Of a DNA stretch of 64,000 nucleotides, positions 54,899-63,292 are shown in pieces. The stretch's first letter is position 1. Every line of letters starts with the position of its first letter. The notes below the pieces were generated by a model. That model was not told where the DNA came from, did not search any database, and saw only the letters and a program-made list of their open reading frames with translations. The position numbers and the translations under genes are program-made. Source of the stretch: Arthrobacter sp. OV608 (GTDB taxonomy: Bacteria; Actinomycetota; Actinomycetes; Actinomycetales; Micrococcaceae); the NCBI GenBank assembly GCA_900110595.1, contig FOEZ01000001.1, positions 124,001 through 188,000 of the forward strand, written 5' to 3'.

Positions 54899-55069
54899 GT
54901 GCGTCGTGGCGGCATCGTGGGCCTGGCAGGGCTGCTGATCCTGGCCATGTCCGTCGCCGCCTGCGTCAGGTTCGAGCTGGAGTCGGACTCGGTGATTGCG
55001 ACACCTGTTGACTGCCCGGACGGACAGCCTTTCTCCGACTACACCGATGAGTGGGTGGTGGTGGCGTGA
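54899..55069 (+). CDS. Small putative lipoprotein (56 residues)
   Basis: Reads VRRGGIVGLAGLLILAMSVAACV, then FELESDSVIATPVDC and a short acidic end with a Trp-Val-Val-Val-Ala terminus. The Arg-Arg start, hydrophobic core and VAAC lipobox (Cys22) form a complete lipoprotein signal. Only 34 residues follow the anchor, with a second Cys. It may be a real mini-lipoprotein or the remnant of a longer gene: the GTGGTGGTG run near the stop is a natural slippage site, and the next frame stays open for 35 more codons. Moderate confidence that it is translated. Confidence 0.5.
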   Translation: MRRGGIVGLAGLLILAMSVAACVRFELESDSVIATPVDCPDGQPFSDYTDEWVVVA

Positions 55070-55075
55070 CTGGAC

Positions 55076-55138
55076 GCAGCCGGAAGGATGCCAGTCTGAA
55101 CCCGTCAGCCTGCAGCAAACTACGCCCCTTCCGGCTGC
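55076..55138. terminator. Long-range inverted repeat between the small lipoprotein gene and corA
   Basis: Perfect 12-bp arms GCAGCCGGAAGG (55076-55087) and CCTTCCGGCTGC (55127-55138), 39-nt loop. It sits between convergent stop codons, so a bidirectional terminator is plausible though the loop is long and no U tract follows. Confidence 0.45.
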
Positions 55139-55151
55139 TCGAAGACGGTCC

Positions 55152-56147
55152 CTAAAGCCAGCCCTTCTTCTTGAAGATGGCGTACATGACGGTTGCCGTT
55201 GCCGCCATCAAAACGATGGCCATCGGATAGCCCAGCGTCCAGTGCAGTTCGGGCATGTGGTCGAAGTTCATGCCGTAGACGCCGGCCACGAACGACGGCG
55301 CGAAGAAGATGGCGGCCCAGGACGAAATCTTCTTCACCTGTTCATTCTGTTCGGCGCTTGCCTCGTTCTGCCGGTTGGCCGTGAGCGTGCCGTCCAGGGT
55401 CAGTGCGTTCTGCAGCAGGTCCCGGAAGGAGTCCGCCCGGGAGATGACCCGCTCCACATGGTCCTCCACGTCCCGCAGGCTGTGCCGCAGGTCGCTCTCC
55501 ACGTCGTATTTTTCGAAGCCGCGCTTGAGCTGGTGCATCATGTCGGGCAGCGGGTGGATGGCGCGCTGGAACTGGATAACCTCCCGCGCGAGTTCATAGA
55601 TGCGCCGCGACACCGCAGTGTCCCCGCTGAAAAGCTGGTCCTCGATTTCGTCAATGTCGTTCTCCAGCCCGGCGACCACCGGGCCATAGTCATCCACCAC
55701 CCGGTCCAGCAGTGCGTACAGTACGGCCTCGGGGCCATGCCGCAGCAGGTCCGGCCGGCCTTCCAGCCGCTGCCGCACCCGCGCCACACCTCCGGTCTCC
55801 GCGTGCCGGACCGTGACGACGAAGTTCTTCCCCGTGAAGACATGCAACTCGCCGAACTCCACCGTTTCGGTGGCGTCCAGATACCGGGCTGGCCGAAGCA
55901 CGGTAAACAGATTGTCCTCGTACCGCTCAAGCTTTGGACGCTGGTGCGCCGAGATGGCATCCTCAACGGCAAGCGCGTGCAACCCGAACTCCGCAGCCAC
56001 CGCCGCCATTTCTTCAGCGGTGGGCCGGTACAGGCCGATCCAGGCCATTCCGCCATGCTCCGCCAGCGTCTCGAAGGTCTGTTCCAAGTTCTCAGGCTCA
56101 GCGTGGCGGATGCCGTTGACGTACACGGCGTTGTCAATGATCGTCAT
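55152..56147 (-). CDS. CorA-family magnesium transporter
   Basis: 331 residues. Soluble alpha/beta N-terminal funnel, a long helix (about residues 150-265), then two C-terminal helices with the signature YGMNFDHMPELHW (about residues 287-299; GMN loop intact) and a basic end IFKKKGWL. Pentameric Mg2+ (or Co2+/Ni2+) channel. ATG 56147 has TAGGAT 7 nt upstream on the minus strand (56160-56155), so it may be leaderless even though the Lrp gene ends only 10 nt before it. Confidence 0.93.
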   Translation of the reverse strand: MTIIDNAVYVNGIRHAEPENLEQTFETLAEHGGMAWIGLYRPTAEEMAAVAAEFGLHALAVEDAISAHQRPKLERYEDNLFTVLRPARYLDATETVEFGELHVFTGKNFVVTVRHAETGGVARVRQRLEGRPDLLRHGPEAVLYALLDRVVDDYGPVVAGLENDIDEIEDQLFSGDTAVSRRIYELAREVIQFQRAIHPLPDMMHQLKRGFEKYDVESDLRHSLRDVEDHVERVISRADSFRDLLQNALTLDGTLTANRQNEASAEQNEQVKKISSWAAIFFAPSFVAGVYGMNFDHMPELHWTLGYPMAIVLMAATATVMYAIFKKKGWL

Positions 56148-56157
56148 TCCCAAAATC

Positions 56158-56709
56158 CTAGCCGTCCGCCCCTTCACCGCCTGTCCGCGGTGACTTGGCC
56201 TGGGCGTGTTGGCCGGCAGCCGACGCTTTGGCCAGGCCGCTGATCAACGGTTCGGTCCGGTAGGGGATATGGGTGTGCAGCGCCAGGACAGTTTCGGTCC
56301 GGATGACGCCTTTGATCCTGAGCACCTGCCGCAGGGCAGCCTGAAGGTTATGGGTATCGGTGGCCACCACACGGCACCACACATCGCCCCGTCCCGAAAT
56401 TTCGTGCACTTCAAGGACTTGCGGAATCATCCGCAGGGCACCCACTACCCCGTCCAGCTCCCGGTGGGACACTTCGATGGTCACAAAGGCAACAACGTCG
56501 TAGCCCACCGCATCCAGGTCCACTTCCCGGCCGCCGGACCGGAGCACCCCTGCCCGGAGCAGCCGCCGGACGCGCGACTGGGCCGTGTTCCGGGCAACAC
56601 CAAGGGAATCGCTGAGTTCCGCGATCTGGATCCTGGGATCCCTGATGAGCTCCAGGAGGATCTTCAGGTCGGTGGAGTCCAGGTTGTTCAAATGATCACT
56701 CTCCGTCAT
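56158..56709 (-). CDS. Lrp/AsnC-family transcriptional regulator
   Basis: 183 residues: helix-turn-helix LDSTDLKILLELIRDPRIQIAELSDSLGVARNTAQSRVRRLLRAGVL (about 11-57), then the RAM/AsnC ligand domain with VHEISGRGDVWCRVVATD. The C-terminal 20 residues are extra and polar. I take ATG 56709; an upstream ATG would add 15 residues without ribosome-site support. TATTCA lies 7 nt upstream. Divergent from the MFS transporter at 56859, a likely target. Confidence 0.9.
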   Translation of the reverse strand: MTESDHLNNLDSTDLKILLELIRDPRIQIAELSDSLGVARNTAQSRVRRLLRAGVLRSGGREVDLDAVGYDVVAFVTIEVSHRELDGVVGALRMIPQVLEVHEISGRGDVWCRVVATDTHNLQAALRQVLRIKGVIRTETVLALHTHIPYRTEPLISGLAKASAAGQHAQAKSPRTGGEGADG

Positions 56710-56858
56710 TCCGGCATGAATATTTTGACGCCAATGCTCAATTCTGACAGTCATCTCCGCCTAATAGAGCAATCCTGCCCCACTCTGGAGCTACCACTAT
56801 CCATCCGCGCCGGGCTCCCACAAGGACCACCTGCCGCGGCAGCAGCAAAGGCGGCACC

Positions 56859-58109
56859 ATGACGGTCTTCAGCGAGCTCCGGATGCGTCCGGCACCGGCC
56901 ACCACCGCAGGCTGGGACGCGTCCACTACGGCGCGCCTGGTGCTGGCCGGCGCCGTCATCTTTACGCTCCTGGTGGGCGCCAACCTGGCCACGCCGCTGT
57001 ATCCGCTGCTGCAGGTGCAGTTGGGGCTTTCCCCGCTCGATGTTTCGGCAGCATTCACAACCTACGTCCTGGCGCTGGTGGCCGTGCTTATGCTGGCAGG
57101 TCACTGGTCGGACCACATCGGCCGCAGGGCCGCCCTCATCCTGGCTGTTCTTGCCGGCCTTGCCGGCGGCTGGCTGTTCGCCGAAGCACACACCCTCGCT
57201 GCGCTGTGCGCTGCACGGGCGCTCCAGGGCACAGCGGTGGCCCTGGCCACCGGCGCCAGCGCCGCGGCCCTGCGTGAGCTGCTTCCCAGCCGGCCGGAAT
57301 GGGCGTCCCGCTTCACCCTGCTGGCATCAGCCGGGGGAGTGGCCGCGGGCCCGGTCATCGGCGGACTGCTGTCGCTGCTTCCCGGGGCCACCTCGACCCC
57401 CTACTACATCCATTCCGCAGTCCTCGCCGTGCTCCTGGTCCCGCTCTACCTGCTTCGGGCCCGCCCCGCCATCGCACCTCCCGCAGGACCAAAACCGCTG
57501 CAGTTGCTGGCACCGCGGCGTCCGTCCGTCACGCGGGAGGCGCGGGGCGCATTCTGGCTTGCCTCCGGCGTCGGCTTCCTCAGCTTCGCTGTCTTTGGGT
57601 TCTGCCTCTCGCTGGCTCCGGGCTACTTCGCCCGGATCCTGGCGGTGGACAGCCGCCCGGTGATCGGTGTCCTCGCCTGCCTCACGCTGGCAGCATCGGC
57701 GCTGACGCAGCTGGTCAGCGTTCGCAGCCGCTTTGTGGTGCCCGGCGGGCTGGCGGTCCTGGGCGCTTCCGTCCTGCTGCTCGGCGCCGCAGGGGCCTGG
57801 AACAATGCGGCACTGCTGGTAGCGGCAAGCCTTGGCGCCGGCGTGGGACAAGGACTCGCTTTCCGCACCGTCTTCAACGATGTGGCCGGCCGTGTGGAGC
57901 CGGCCCGGCAGGCCCAGACCATCAGCTCGCTGTACGTCATCACCTACCTGGGCAGCGCCGTACCGGTACTGGGGCTCGGCTGGGCCTCGGGCGTCTTCGG
58001 CCTGGAGCAGTCCGTTGCGGGCTTTGTGGCGCTGTGCGGTTCGGCGGCCTTCATCATGGCAGCCCTCACGCTGCGCCAGGCTGTGCGGAGCGAGACGGCG
58101 CGAAGGTAG
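56859..58109 (+). CDS. MFS transporter
   Basis: 416 residues, 12 helices; the loop 2-3 motif is GHWSDHIGRRAALI (about residues 82-95). The second half begins after a basic loop (PRRPSVTREARGAFW). Resembles drug or metabolite efflux MFS proteins; substrate unknown. Divergent from one Lrp gene and convergent with another (stop at 58137), so it sits between two Lrp/AsnC regulators, either of which could control it. Confidence 0.9.
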   Translation: MTVFSELRMRPAPATTAGWDASTTARLVLAGAVIFTLLVGANLATPLYPLLQVQLGLSPLDVSAAFTTYVLALVAVLMLAGHWSDHIGRRAALILAVLAGLAGGWLFAEAHTLAALCAARALQGTAVALATGASAAALRELLPSRPEWASRFTLLASAGGVAAGPVIGGLLSLLPGATSTPYYIHSAVLAVLLVPLYLLRARPAIAPPAGPKPLQLLAPRRPSVTREARGAFWLASGVGFLSFAVFGFCLSLAPGYFARILAVDSRPVIGVLACLTLAASALTQLVSVRSRFVVPGGLAVLGASVLLLGAAGAWNNAALLVAASLGAGVGQGLAFRTVFNDVAGRVEPARQAQTISSLYVITYLGSAVPVLGLGWASGVFGLEQSVAGFVALCGSAAFIMAALTLRQAVRSETARR

Positions 58110-58136
58110 TGCGGCTTCGGGGCGGCCCTGACAAGG

Positions 58137-58640
58137 CTATTCCGGCAGCGGCCCGTGGTTGCCCTGGATATGTTCGAACACCAGCGTGGTTTCCGTGTGC
58201 CCCACCACGGGGTCGGTGGCCAGGTTGTCCAGCACCCAGTCCCGCAGGTCTTCAGTGGTGGCAACGGCGATGTGGAGCAGGTAATCCACCGAACCGGACG
58301 TGTGGAACGTGGACAGCACAGCCGGCAGTTGCGGGACACGGGCCGTGAAGCGGTCGATCTGGTCGCGGTCATGTGCCCGGAGCCGGACGGCAACCAGCGC
58401 CTGCACCGATCGGCCGATGGAGGAGAGGTTGAGCTTCGCCTCATAGCCCTGCACGATGCCCCGCTCCGAAAGGGCCCGGGTCCGCATCAGTGCAGTAGAA
58501 GGCGCTATGCCCACCAGTTCGGCGAGCTGTTTGTTGGAGATCCTTGCGTCCGCCACCAGGGCCGCCAGCAGGCGCTCGTCAATGGCATCCAGGGGCTCCA
58601 GGTGCACTCCCGGCCTGACATTCCTGGCATTCGTGCTCAC
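58137..58640 (-). CDS. Lrp/AsnC-family transcriptional regulator, second copy
   Basis: 167 residues: DAIDERLLAALVADARISNKQLAELVGIAPSTALMRTRALSERGIV is the DNA-binding part, followed by the AsnC domain LVAVRLRAHDRDQIDRF ... TSGSVDYLLHIAVATTEDLRDWV. GTG 58640 has AGGAG 5 nt upstream. Located downstream of an MFS gene on the same strand (58693-59949), 52 nt apart, so the two may be co-transcribed. Confidence 0.92.
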   Translation of the reverse strand: MSTNARNVRPGVHLEPLDAIDERLLAALVADARISNKQLAELVGIAPSTALMRTRALSERGIVQGYEAKLNLSSIGRSVQALVAVRLRAHDRDQIDRFTARVPQLPAVLSTFHTSGSVDYLLHIAVATTEDLRDWVLDNLATDPVVGHTETTLVFEHIQGNHGPLPE

Positions 58641-58692
58641 GGCGGCTCCTCACAGTGTTCCTGCGTTTATCCTAGACGCCCGGCGGCGGCGT

Positions 58693-59949
58693 TCAGGCGG
58701 CGGCGCCTTTGCGGGGTACTGCTTCCCGGGGATGGACGACGGCGACAGTCACCGCGGTGAGGCAGGCAAGGACCATTACGGCGGCTGCCAGGGCGTTCCA
58801 GCCGTAGGACTGGAAGAGCAGGCCTCCAGCCCAGCCGATGATGCTGGACCCGAGGTAGTACGCAAGGTTGTAAAGCGATGCCGCCTGCGCGCGGCCGGTG
58901 CTGGCAATGGCGCCTGTCCAGCCGGCACCGATGCTGTGGGCCGCGAAAAAGCCGCCGGTGAATACCACCAGCCCGGCGAGGATCAGCACCAGTGCCGGGG
59001 CCAGGGTCAAGGCGAGGCCCGCCGTCGAAAGGCCAAGCCCGGTGAGCAGAACTGTGCGGCGTCCGAACCGCTGGGTCAGGCCTGCTGCCCAGCGCGACGT
59101 GAAGGTCCCGGAGAGATAGGCCAGGAACATGAGGCTGACCACGGTGGCGGGCAGCCCGAAGGGTGCGCCGGTCAGCCGGAACCCGAGGTAGTTGTACACC
59201 GCCACAAACCCGCCCATCATCAGGAAGGCCTGGATGTAAAGCGCGAGCAGGCGCACGTTTCGCACGTGCAGGCCGAGGGTGCGGGCAGCGCCGCGGAATC
59301 CTGCGGCCTGGGCGGCGGTAAACCCCCGGGCCCGCGGAACAAGCACCAGGAAAGCGACCGCCGCGAGCGTTGCGAGGACGGACACAGCCAGGGCCGCAGC
59401 GCGCCACCCCCACAGCTCACCGGTAGGGCCGGCCACCAGCCGCCCGGCGAGACCTCCGAGCGTGGTGCCGGCAACGTAGCTTCCCGCGGCGAGTGCCGCG
59501 TGCGCCTTGGTCACCTCTTCGTTGAGGTAGGCAATGGCGATGGCCGGGATGCCGCCCAAGGCCATGCCTTCGAGGAGCCGCAAGCCCAGGAGGAGGGGAA
59601 AGCTGGTGGCCAGGGGAACCAGCAGGCCCAGGACGGTGGCCACCGTGATACCCCAGGCCATCGCCTTGACCCTGCCGATCCGGTCCGCCAGGAAGGACCA
59701 GGGGATCACCGTGACCGCCAGCCCGACGGTCGCAAGCGAAATGGTCAGTGCTGCTTCGGCGGCGGTGACTTTCAGGTCCGAGGCCAGGATCGGCAGGACA
59801 GCCTGGGTGGAATACAGCTGGGCGAACGTTGCCACCCCGGCGAAGGCGAGGCCGAGGATGATCCGCCCATACGCCCGTGAACCCCTCGCATGCCCGTTCC
59901 AGCCCGGATCGGGAGCCTGGGAGCCGGGATGGGAGACACTGCGCTGCAT
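58693..59949 (-). CDS. MFS transporter, YnfM-like
   Basis: 418 residues, 12 helices. Loop motif FLADRIGRVKAMAWG (about residues 87-101); STQAVLPILASDLKV in the first helices is typical of the YnfM/arabinose-efflux-like group. ATG 59949 has TACGCT 6 nt upstream (59961-59956), a leaderless start; a longer version to 59991 has no support. Divergent from the LysR regulator at 60060, its probable controller. Confidence 0.91.
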   Translation of the reverse strand: MQRSVSHPGSQAPDPGWNGHARGSRAYGRIILGLAFAGVATFAQLYSTQAVLPILASDLKVTAAEAALTISLATVGLAVTVIPWSFLADRIGRVKAMAWGITVATVLGLLVPLATSFPLLLGLRLLEGMALGGIPAIAIAYLNEEVTKAHAALAAGSYVAGTTLGGLAGRLVAGPTGELWGWRAAALAVSVLATLAAVAFLVLVPRARGFTAAQAAGFRGAARTLGLHVRNVRLLALYIQAFLMMGGFVAVYNYLGFRLTGAPFGLPATVVSLMFLAYLSGTFTSRWAAGLTQRFGRRTVLLTGLGLSTAGLALTLAPALVLILAGLVVFTGGFFAAHSIGAGWTGAIASTGRAQAASLYNLAYYLGSSIIGWAGGLLFQSYGWNALAAAVMVLACLTAVTVAVVHPREAVPRKGAAA

Positions 59950-59986
59950 CCGGCAAGCGTAGCTCTGGCCGGCCGGACCCTTCCAA

Positions 59987-60001
59987 TGCATCTTTTATGC
60001 A
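59987..60001. promoter_or_regulatory. Candidate LysR-type operator
   Basis: TGCAT-N5-ATGCA (59987-60001), an AT-rich dyad in the 110-bp divergent gap between the MFS and LysR genes; it slightly exceeds the classical T-N11-A spacing. Confidence 0.5.
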
Positions 60002-60059
60002 AGACTCATAGCAATTCCGGAACGATAAGCCCTGCGAGGGCAGAGAGCCAGGAGGCCCC

Positions 60060-61067
60060 TTGGAGCCCGACCATAAGCAGTTGGTGCAGCTTCTTCCACT
60101 CCTGCCCCTGCTGGCGGAGCTGGGCCGGACGCAGCACATCACGGAAACGGCCGAACTCCTCGGAGTACCGCAGTCGACAGTGAGCAGGGCACTGTCGCGG
60201 GCCAGCGCCGTCGTCGGAACAGAGCTGCTGGTCAAAGACGGCAGGGGAGTCCGCCTTACACCCGCAGCCCGCTCCCTGTTGCCGTATATCGAGCGGGCGC
60301 TGGCGGAGTTCCAGGCCGGCCTGGACCTGGTCCGCAGCGAATCTGACGTTGTCCGCGGCAGGATCTCACTGTCCTTCCAGCACACCTTCGGCGAGTCCAC
60401 CCTTCCACTCCTCATCAGCACCTTCCGCAGCCGCCACCCGGGCGCCGTCTTCACGCTGACCCAGGGAGCGCGGGATACCTGCCTGGCCGAGCTCGCCGCC
60501 GGTGAGTCGGACCTGGCACTGACTGCCCCCGTGGCCGCCGAAGGCCGCAACCTGTTGTCAGCCCTGCTGTACCGCGAGCCCCTGCGCCTGGTGGTCCATC
60601 ACACCCACGCGCTCGCCGGGCGCACCATTGCCTCCGTCACCGACATCCGTTCGGACCCGTTCGTGGCGCTCGGTCCCGGCTACGGGATGCGCTCGCTGAC
60701 TGATGCCTTGTTCCGGGAAGCCGGATTCAGGCCGCGCATAGCCTTTGAAAGCCAGGACACCCATACCGTCCGGGGCCTCGTTTCCGCCGGGCTCGGCGTC
60801 AGCATCCTGCCGCCGGGCGGGGATGCCCCCGGAAGGGACATGAGCGCAGAGACAGGCAACCTGGGCTGGGTTGAAGTGCCCCTCGACTCCGCCCTGGCCT
60901 TCCGCGACGTGGGCCTGAGCTGGCGGCAGCGCAACCGGGACATGGAACCGCTGGCAGCCCGGTTGTTCCGCGAAATGGTCATCACCGACGGGCCCGGGCT
61001 CCTGGCCGGGCTGGTCAAACGGCGCTCCCGCCTGCCTGGCGCCGGACCACGCGGCGGCGACCAGTAA
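60060..61067 (+). CDS. LysR-family transcriptional regulator
   Basis: 335 residues. N-terminal HTH QLLPLLPLLAELGRTQHITETAELLGVPQSTVSRALSRASAVVGTELLVKDGRGVRLTPAA (about residues 8-70), then a periplasmic-binding-like effector domain (VRGRISLSFQHTFGESTLPLLISTFRSRHPG). The last 40 residues are basic and beyond the domain. The TTG start follows AGGAGG by 5 nt. Divergent from the YnfM-like MFS gene, the usual LysR-target layout. Confidence 0.93.
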   Translation: MEPDHKQLVQLLPLLPLLAELGRTQHITETAELLGVPQSTVSRALSRASAVVGTELLVKDGRGVRLTPAARSLLPYIERALAEFQAGLDLVRSESDVVRGRISLSFQHTFGESTLPLLISTFRSRHPGAVFTLTQGARDTCLAELAAGESDLALTAPVAAEGRNLLSALLYREPLRLVVHHTHALAGRTIASVTDIRSDPFVALGPGYGMRSLTDALFREAGFRPRIAFESQDTHTVRGLVSAGLGVSILPPGGDAPGRDMSAETGNLGWVEVPLDSALAFRDVGLSWRQRNRDMEPLAARLFREMVITDGPGLLAGLVKRRSRLPGAGPRGGDQ

Positions 61068-61076
61068 TCTTGTGAC
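61065..61076 (+). promoter_or_regulatory. Leaderless promoter of the kinase gene
   Basis: TAATCT (61065-61070) contains the LysR stop codon and is 6 nt before GTG 61077. Confidence 0.5.
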
Positions 61077-62024
61077 GTGACCAACACCGAAAACCCCAAC
61101 GCCCTGCCCGCCCAACCGTCATCTCCTCCACTTAATGCGCCAGGTGGTGTGGTGATCGGCCTGGACATCGGCGGGACAAAGACCCGGGGTGTCCGGTTCG
61201 AGGACGGCGTCCCGGTAATGGACGAGTCCGCCGGCAGTTCGAACGTGCAGAACGTCACCCGTGATGAGGCGGCGCACAACCTTGCCAGCCTGTTCGCGCG
61301 GATCGGCAGCGGCGATGTCTCCCATGTGTACGCCGGGTCAGGCGGTATTGATACCGAGGAAGACGCCGCGGCCCTCGCAGCGCTCATTGAACCGCACGTG
61401 CCTGGAGCACAGATTACGGTGGTGCACGATTCCAGGCTGCTGCTCGCCGCCGGCCACGCCAGCACCGGAGTGGCCGTGATTGCCGGGACGGGCTCGGCGG
61501 CGTGGGGCCGGAATGCCGACGGCGGCGAGGCCAGGGCAGGCGGCTGGGGTTACCTTCTGGGGGATGAGGGCAGCGGTTACTGGCTGGGGCGCGAGGCGGT
61601 GCGGCACAGCCTGCGGCGGATGAACCAAGGCCTTCCGGTGGACCAGCTCACGGCCGCCCTGCTTCAGTCCTGCGGTATGGACCATCCCAACAAGCTGATT
61701 GCGCTGTTCCATTCCCCGGACACGGGCCGGCGGTTCTGGGCGCAGCAGGCCCGGTCCGTCGTTGAAGCGGCGGCCGCCGGCCACGCCGCAAGCCAGGAGA
61801 TGCTGGACCAGGCGGGTAAGGACCTCGCTGCCCTGGCGCTGCAGGTGCTGCAGCAGCTGGGGATCCAGGGCCCGGTGATCCTGGGCAGCGGACTGGGGAT
61901 GAACGTGGTGCCCCTGCAGGAGGCCTTCCGGCGGCACCTTGCCGAGGCCGGCGTGACCGATGTCCGGATCCTGGACCAGGACCCGGTGTTCGGCGTGCCG
62001 CAGCTGCTGGCGGAAATGGCCTGA
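61077..62024 (+). CDS. BadF/BadG/BcrA-type ATPase, N-acetylglucosamine kinase-like
   Basis: 315 residues of the ASKHA fold: phosphate-1 VIGLDIGGTKTRGVRFE (about residues 22-38), YAGSGGIDTEED, phosphate-2 VAVIAGTGSAAWGRN (about 137-151), GWGYLLGDEGSGYWLGREAV and the adenosine motif VILGSGLGMNVVPL. The GDEGSG motif is shared with GlcNAc kinases; phosphorylation of amino sugars released by enzymes such as the GH3 lipoprotein is plausible but inferred. Confidence 0.87.
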   Translation: MTNTENPNALPAQPSSPPLNAPGGVVIGLDIGGTKTRGVRFEDGVPVMDESAGSSNVQNVTRDEAAHNLASLFARIGSGDVSHVYAGSGGIDTEEDAAALAALIEPHVPGAQITVVHDSRLLLAAGHASTGVAVIAGTGSAAWGRNADGGEARAGGWGYLLGDEGSGYWLGREAVRHSLRRMNQGLPVDQLTAALLQSCGMDHPNKLIALFHSPDTGRRFWAQQARSVVEAAAAGHAASQEMLDQAGKDLAALALQVLQQLGIQGPVILGSGLGMNVVPLQEAFRRHLAEAGVTDVRILDQDPVFGVPQLLAEMA

Positions 62025-62028
62025 CGAA

Positions 62029-63042
62029 CTACACCGCGCGCTTGCGGGGAGTGAGCCGGACGGCGGGCAGCGGCGGGGCGGGGATCCGGCCTGCCTCGGC
62101 GCCGGCATCGGGGCCGTGTCCAGGGACCAGCCCGTAGCGTGCTGCCGCTGCCTTGCCGTTGGACATGGCGGCCTGGGCTTCCCACTCATCCCGGGCCTGC
62201 TCCACTTCCTCGTGCGTGCGGCCCACAAAGTTCCACCACATGAGCAGCTCCTCCTGTAAGGGCTCGCCGCCGATCAGGAGGAAACGGGTGTCCGGTGCCG
62301 CCTCAATCCTGAGCTCCCGGCGCCCGATGCCCAGGTAGCCCAGCGGTCCCGGCGGGATGTCCTGCCCGTCCACCGCCAGGCCGCCGTCGAGCACCAGGAT
62401 GCCGTGCTCAAAATGCTCATTCAGCGGAAGGACGCCGCTGCCCGCACAGGAAACCTCAGCTCCGACAATTGGCGAATACATGGTGGCAGGGGAAATCACC
62501 CCGCCCAGTTCCCCCGCCATCACGGTGGCGGTAAAACCCTCACCGGCCAGGGCAGGAAGGTCCCGGTGCTGCTCAAACGCCGGCTGCCGGTGCCGCTGCC
62601 CATCAGGAAGGGCCACCCACAGCTGGAGGCCGCGCTGCACCGGCAGTATGCCGTCGGTCGGAAGCACAGCGAATTCCGAATGCGACACCCCATGGCCGGC
62701 TGTCATGATGTTCAGCTCACCCGGACGGACCACCACGTCGCTGCCCACGCTGTCCCGGTGCCGGATGGTGCCGGCGAGCGGCCACGTCACCGTCTGCAGC
62801 CCTATGTGCGGGTGCGGGAGCACGGACATGGCGGTGCGGTCGGGGCCGAAACTGTCCAGGAAACACCATGCACCGATGGTGGGCAGGCCGCGCTGGGGAA
62901 GCGTCCGCTGCACATTCATGGCCCGCACGCCGCCCAGCGGCACTTCGCGCTCCGGCCATAGCTGCAGGCACGGGCCGGAACTCCCTTCCGGGCTCGCCGG
63001 CGGGCAGACTTCCTGCTGGGGGGATACTTCCAAATTGGTCAC
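62029..63042 (-). CDS. Pirin family protein
   Basis: 337 residues, two cupin domains. N-terminal metal site: HPHIGLQTVTWPLAGTIRHRDSVGSDVVVRPGELNIMTAGHGVSHSE (His, His, His and Glu ligands present). C-terminal part: EHFEHGILVLDGG and FVGRTHEEVEQARDEWE. Bacterial pirins include quercetinase-like and redox-sensing proteins; role here unknown. GTG 63042 has TAGAGT 6 nt upstream on the minus strand (63054-63049), so likely leaderless. Convergent with the kinase, 4 nt apart. Confidence 0.9.
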   Translation of the reverse strand: MTNLEVSPQQEVCPPASPEGSSGPCLQLWPEREVPLGGVRAMNVQRTLPQRGLPTIGAWCFLDSFGPDRTAMSVLPHPHIGLQTVTWPLAGTIRHRDSVGSDVVVRPGELNIMTAGHGVSHSEFAVLPTDGILPVQRGLQLWVALPDGQRHRQPAFEQHRDLPALAGEGFTATVMAGELGGVISPATMYSPIVGAEVSCAGSGVLPLNEHFEHGILVLDGGLAVDGQDIPPGPLGYLGIGRRELRIEAAPDTRFLLIGGEPLQEELLMWWNFVGRTHEEVEQARDEWEAQAAMSNGKAAAARYGLVPGHGPDAGAEAGRIPAPPLPAVRLTPRKRAV

Positions 63043-63292
63043 GTCCCCACTCTAAGCCGGGCGGCCATTCGGCGGTACGCCTGGCCCTCACCCGGCAGCG
63101 GCGCCATCCAAGGTGGCCGCCCATCCGCCGGTGCTGCGGCCCCGAATGATTACAGTAGGGATTCCTTTGCCGGAAATGGGGTGTGATGCAGGTGTTCACC
63201 GGTCCGGTTTGGGCTACCGTAACTATCAGTGTGCTGTGACAAATTTGCGTTGCTTTTTCGAAGCCGTCCAACAGAACAGGTAAGTCCGCACC

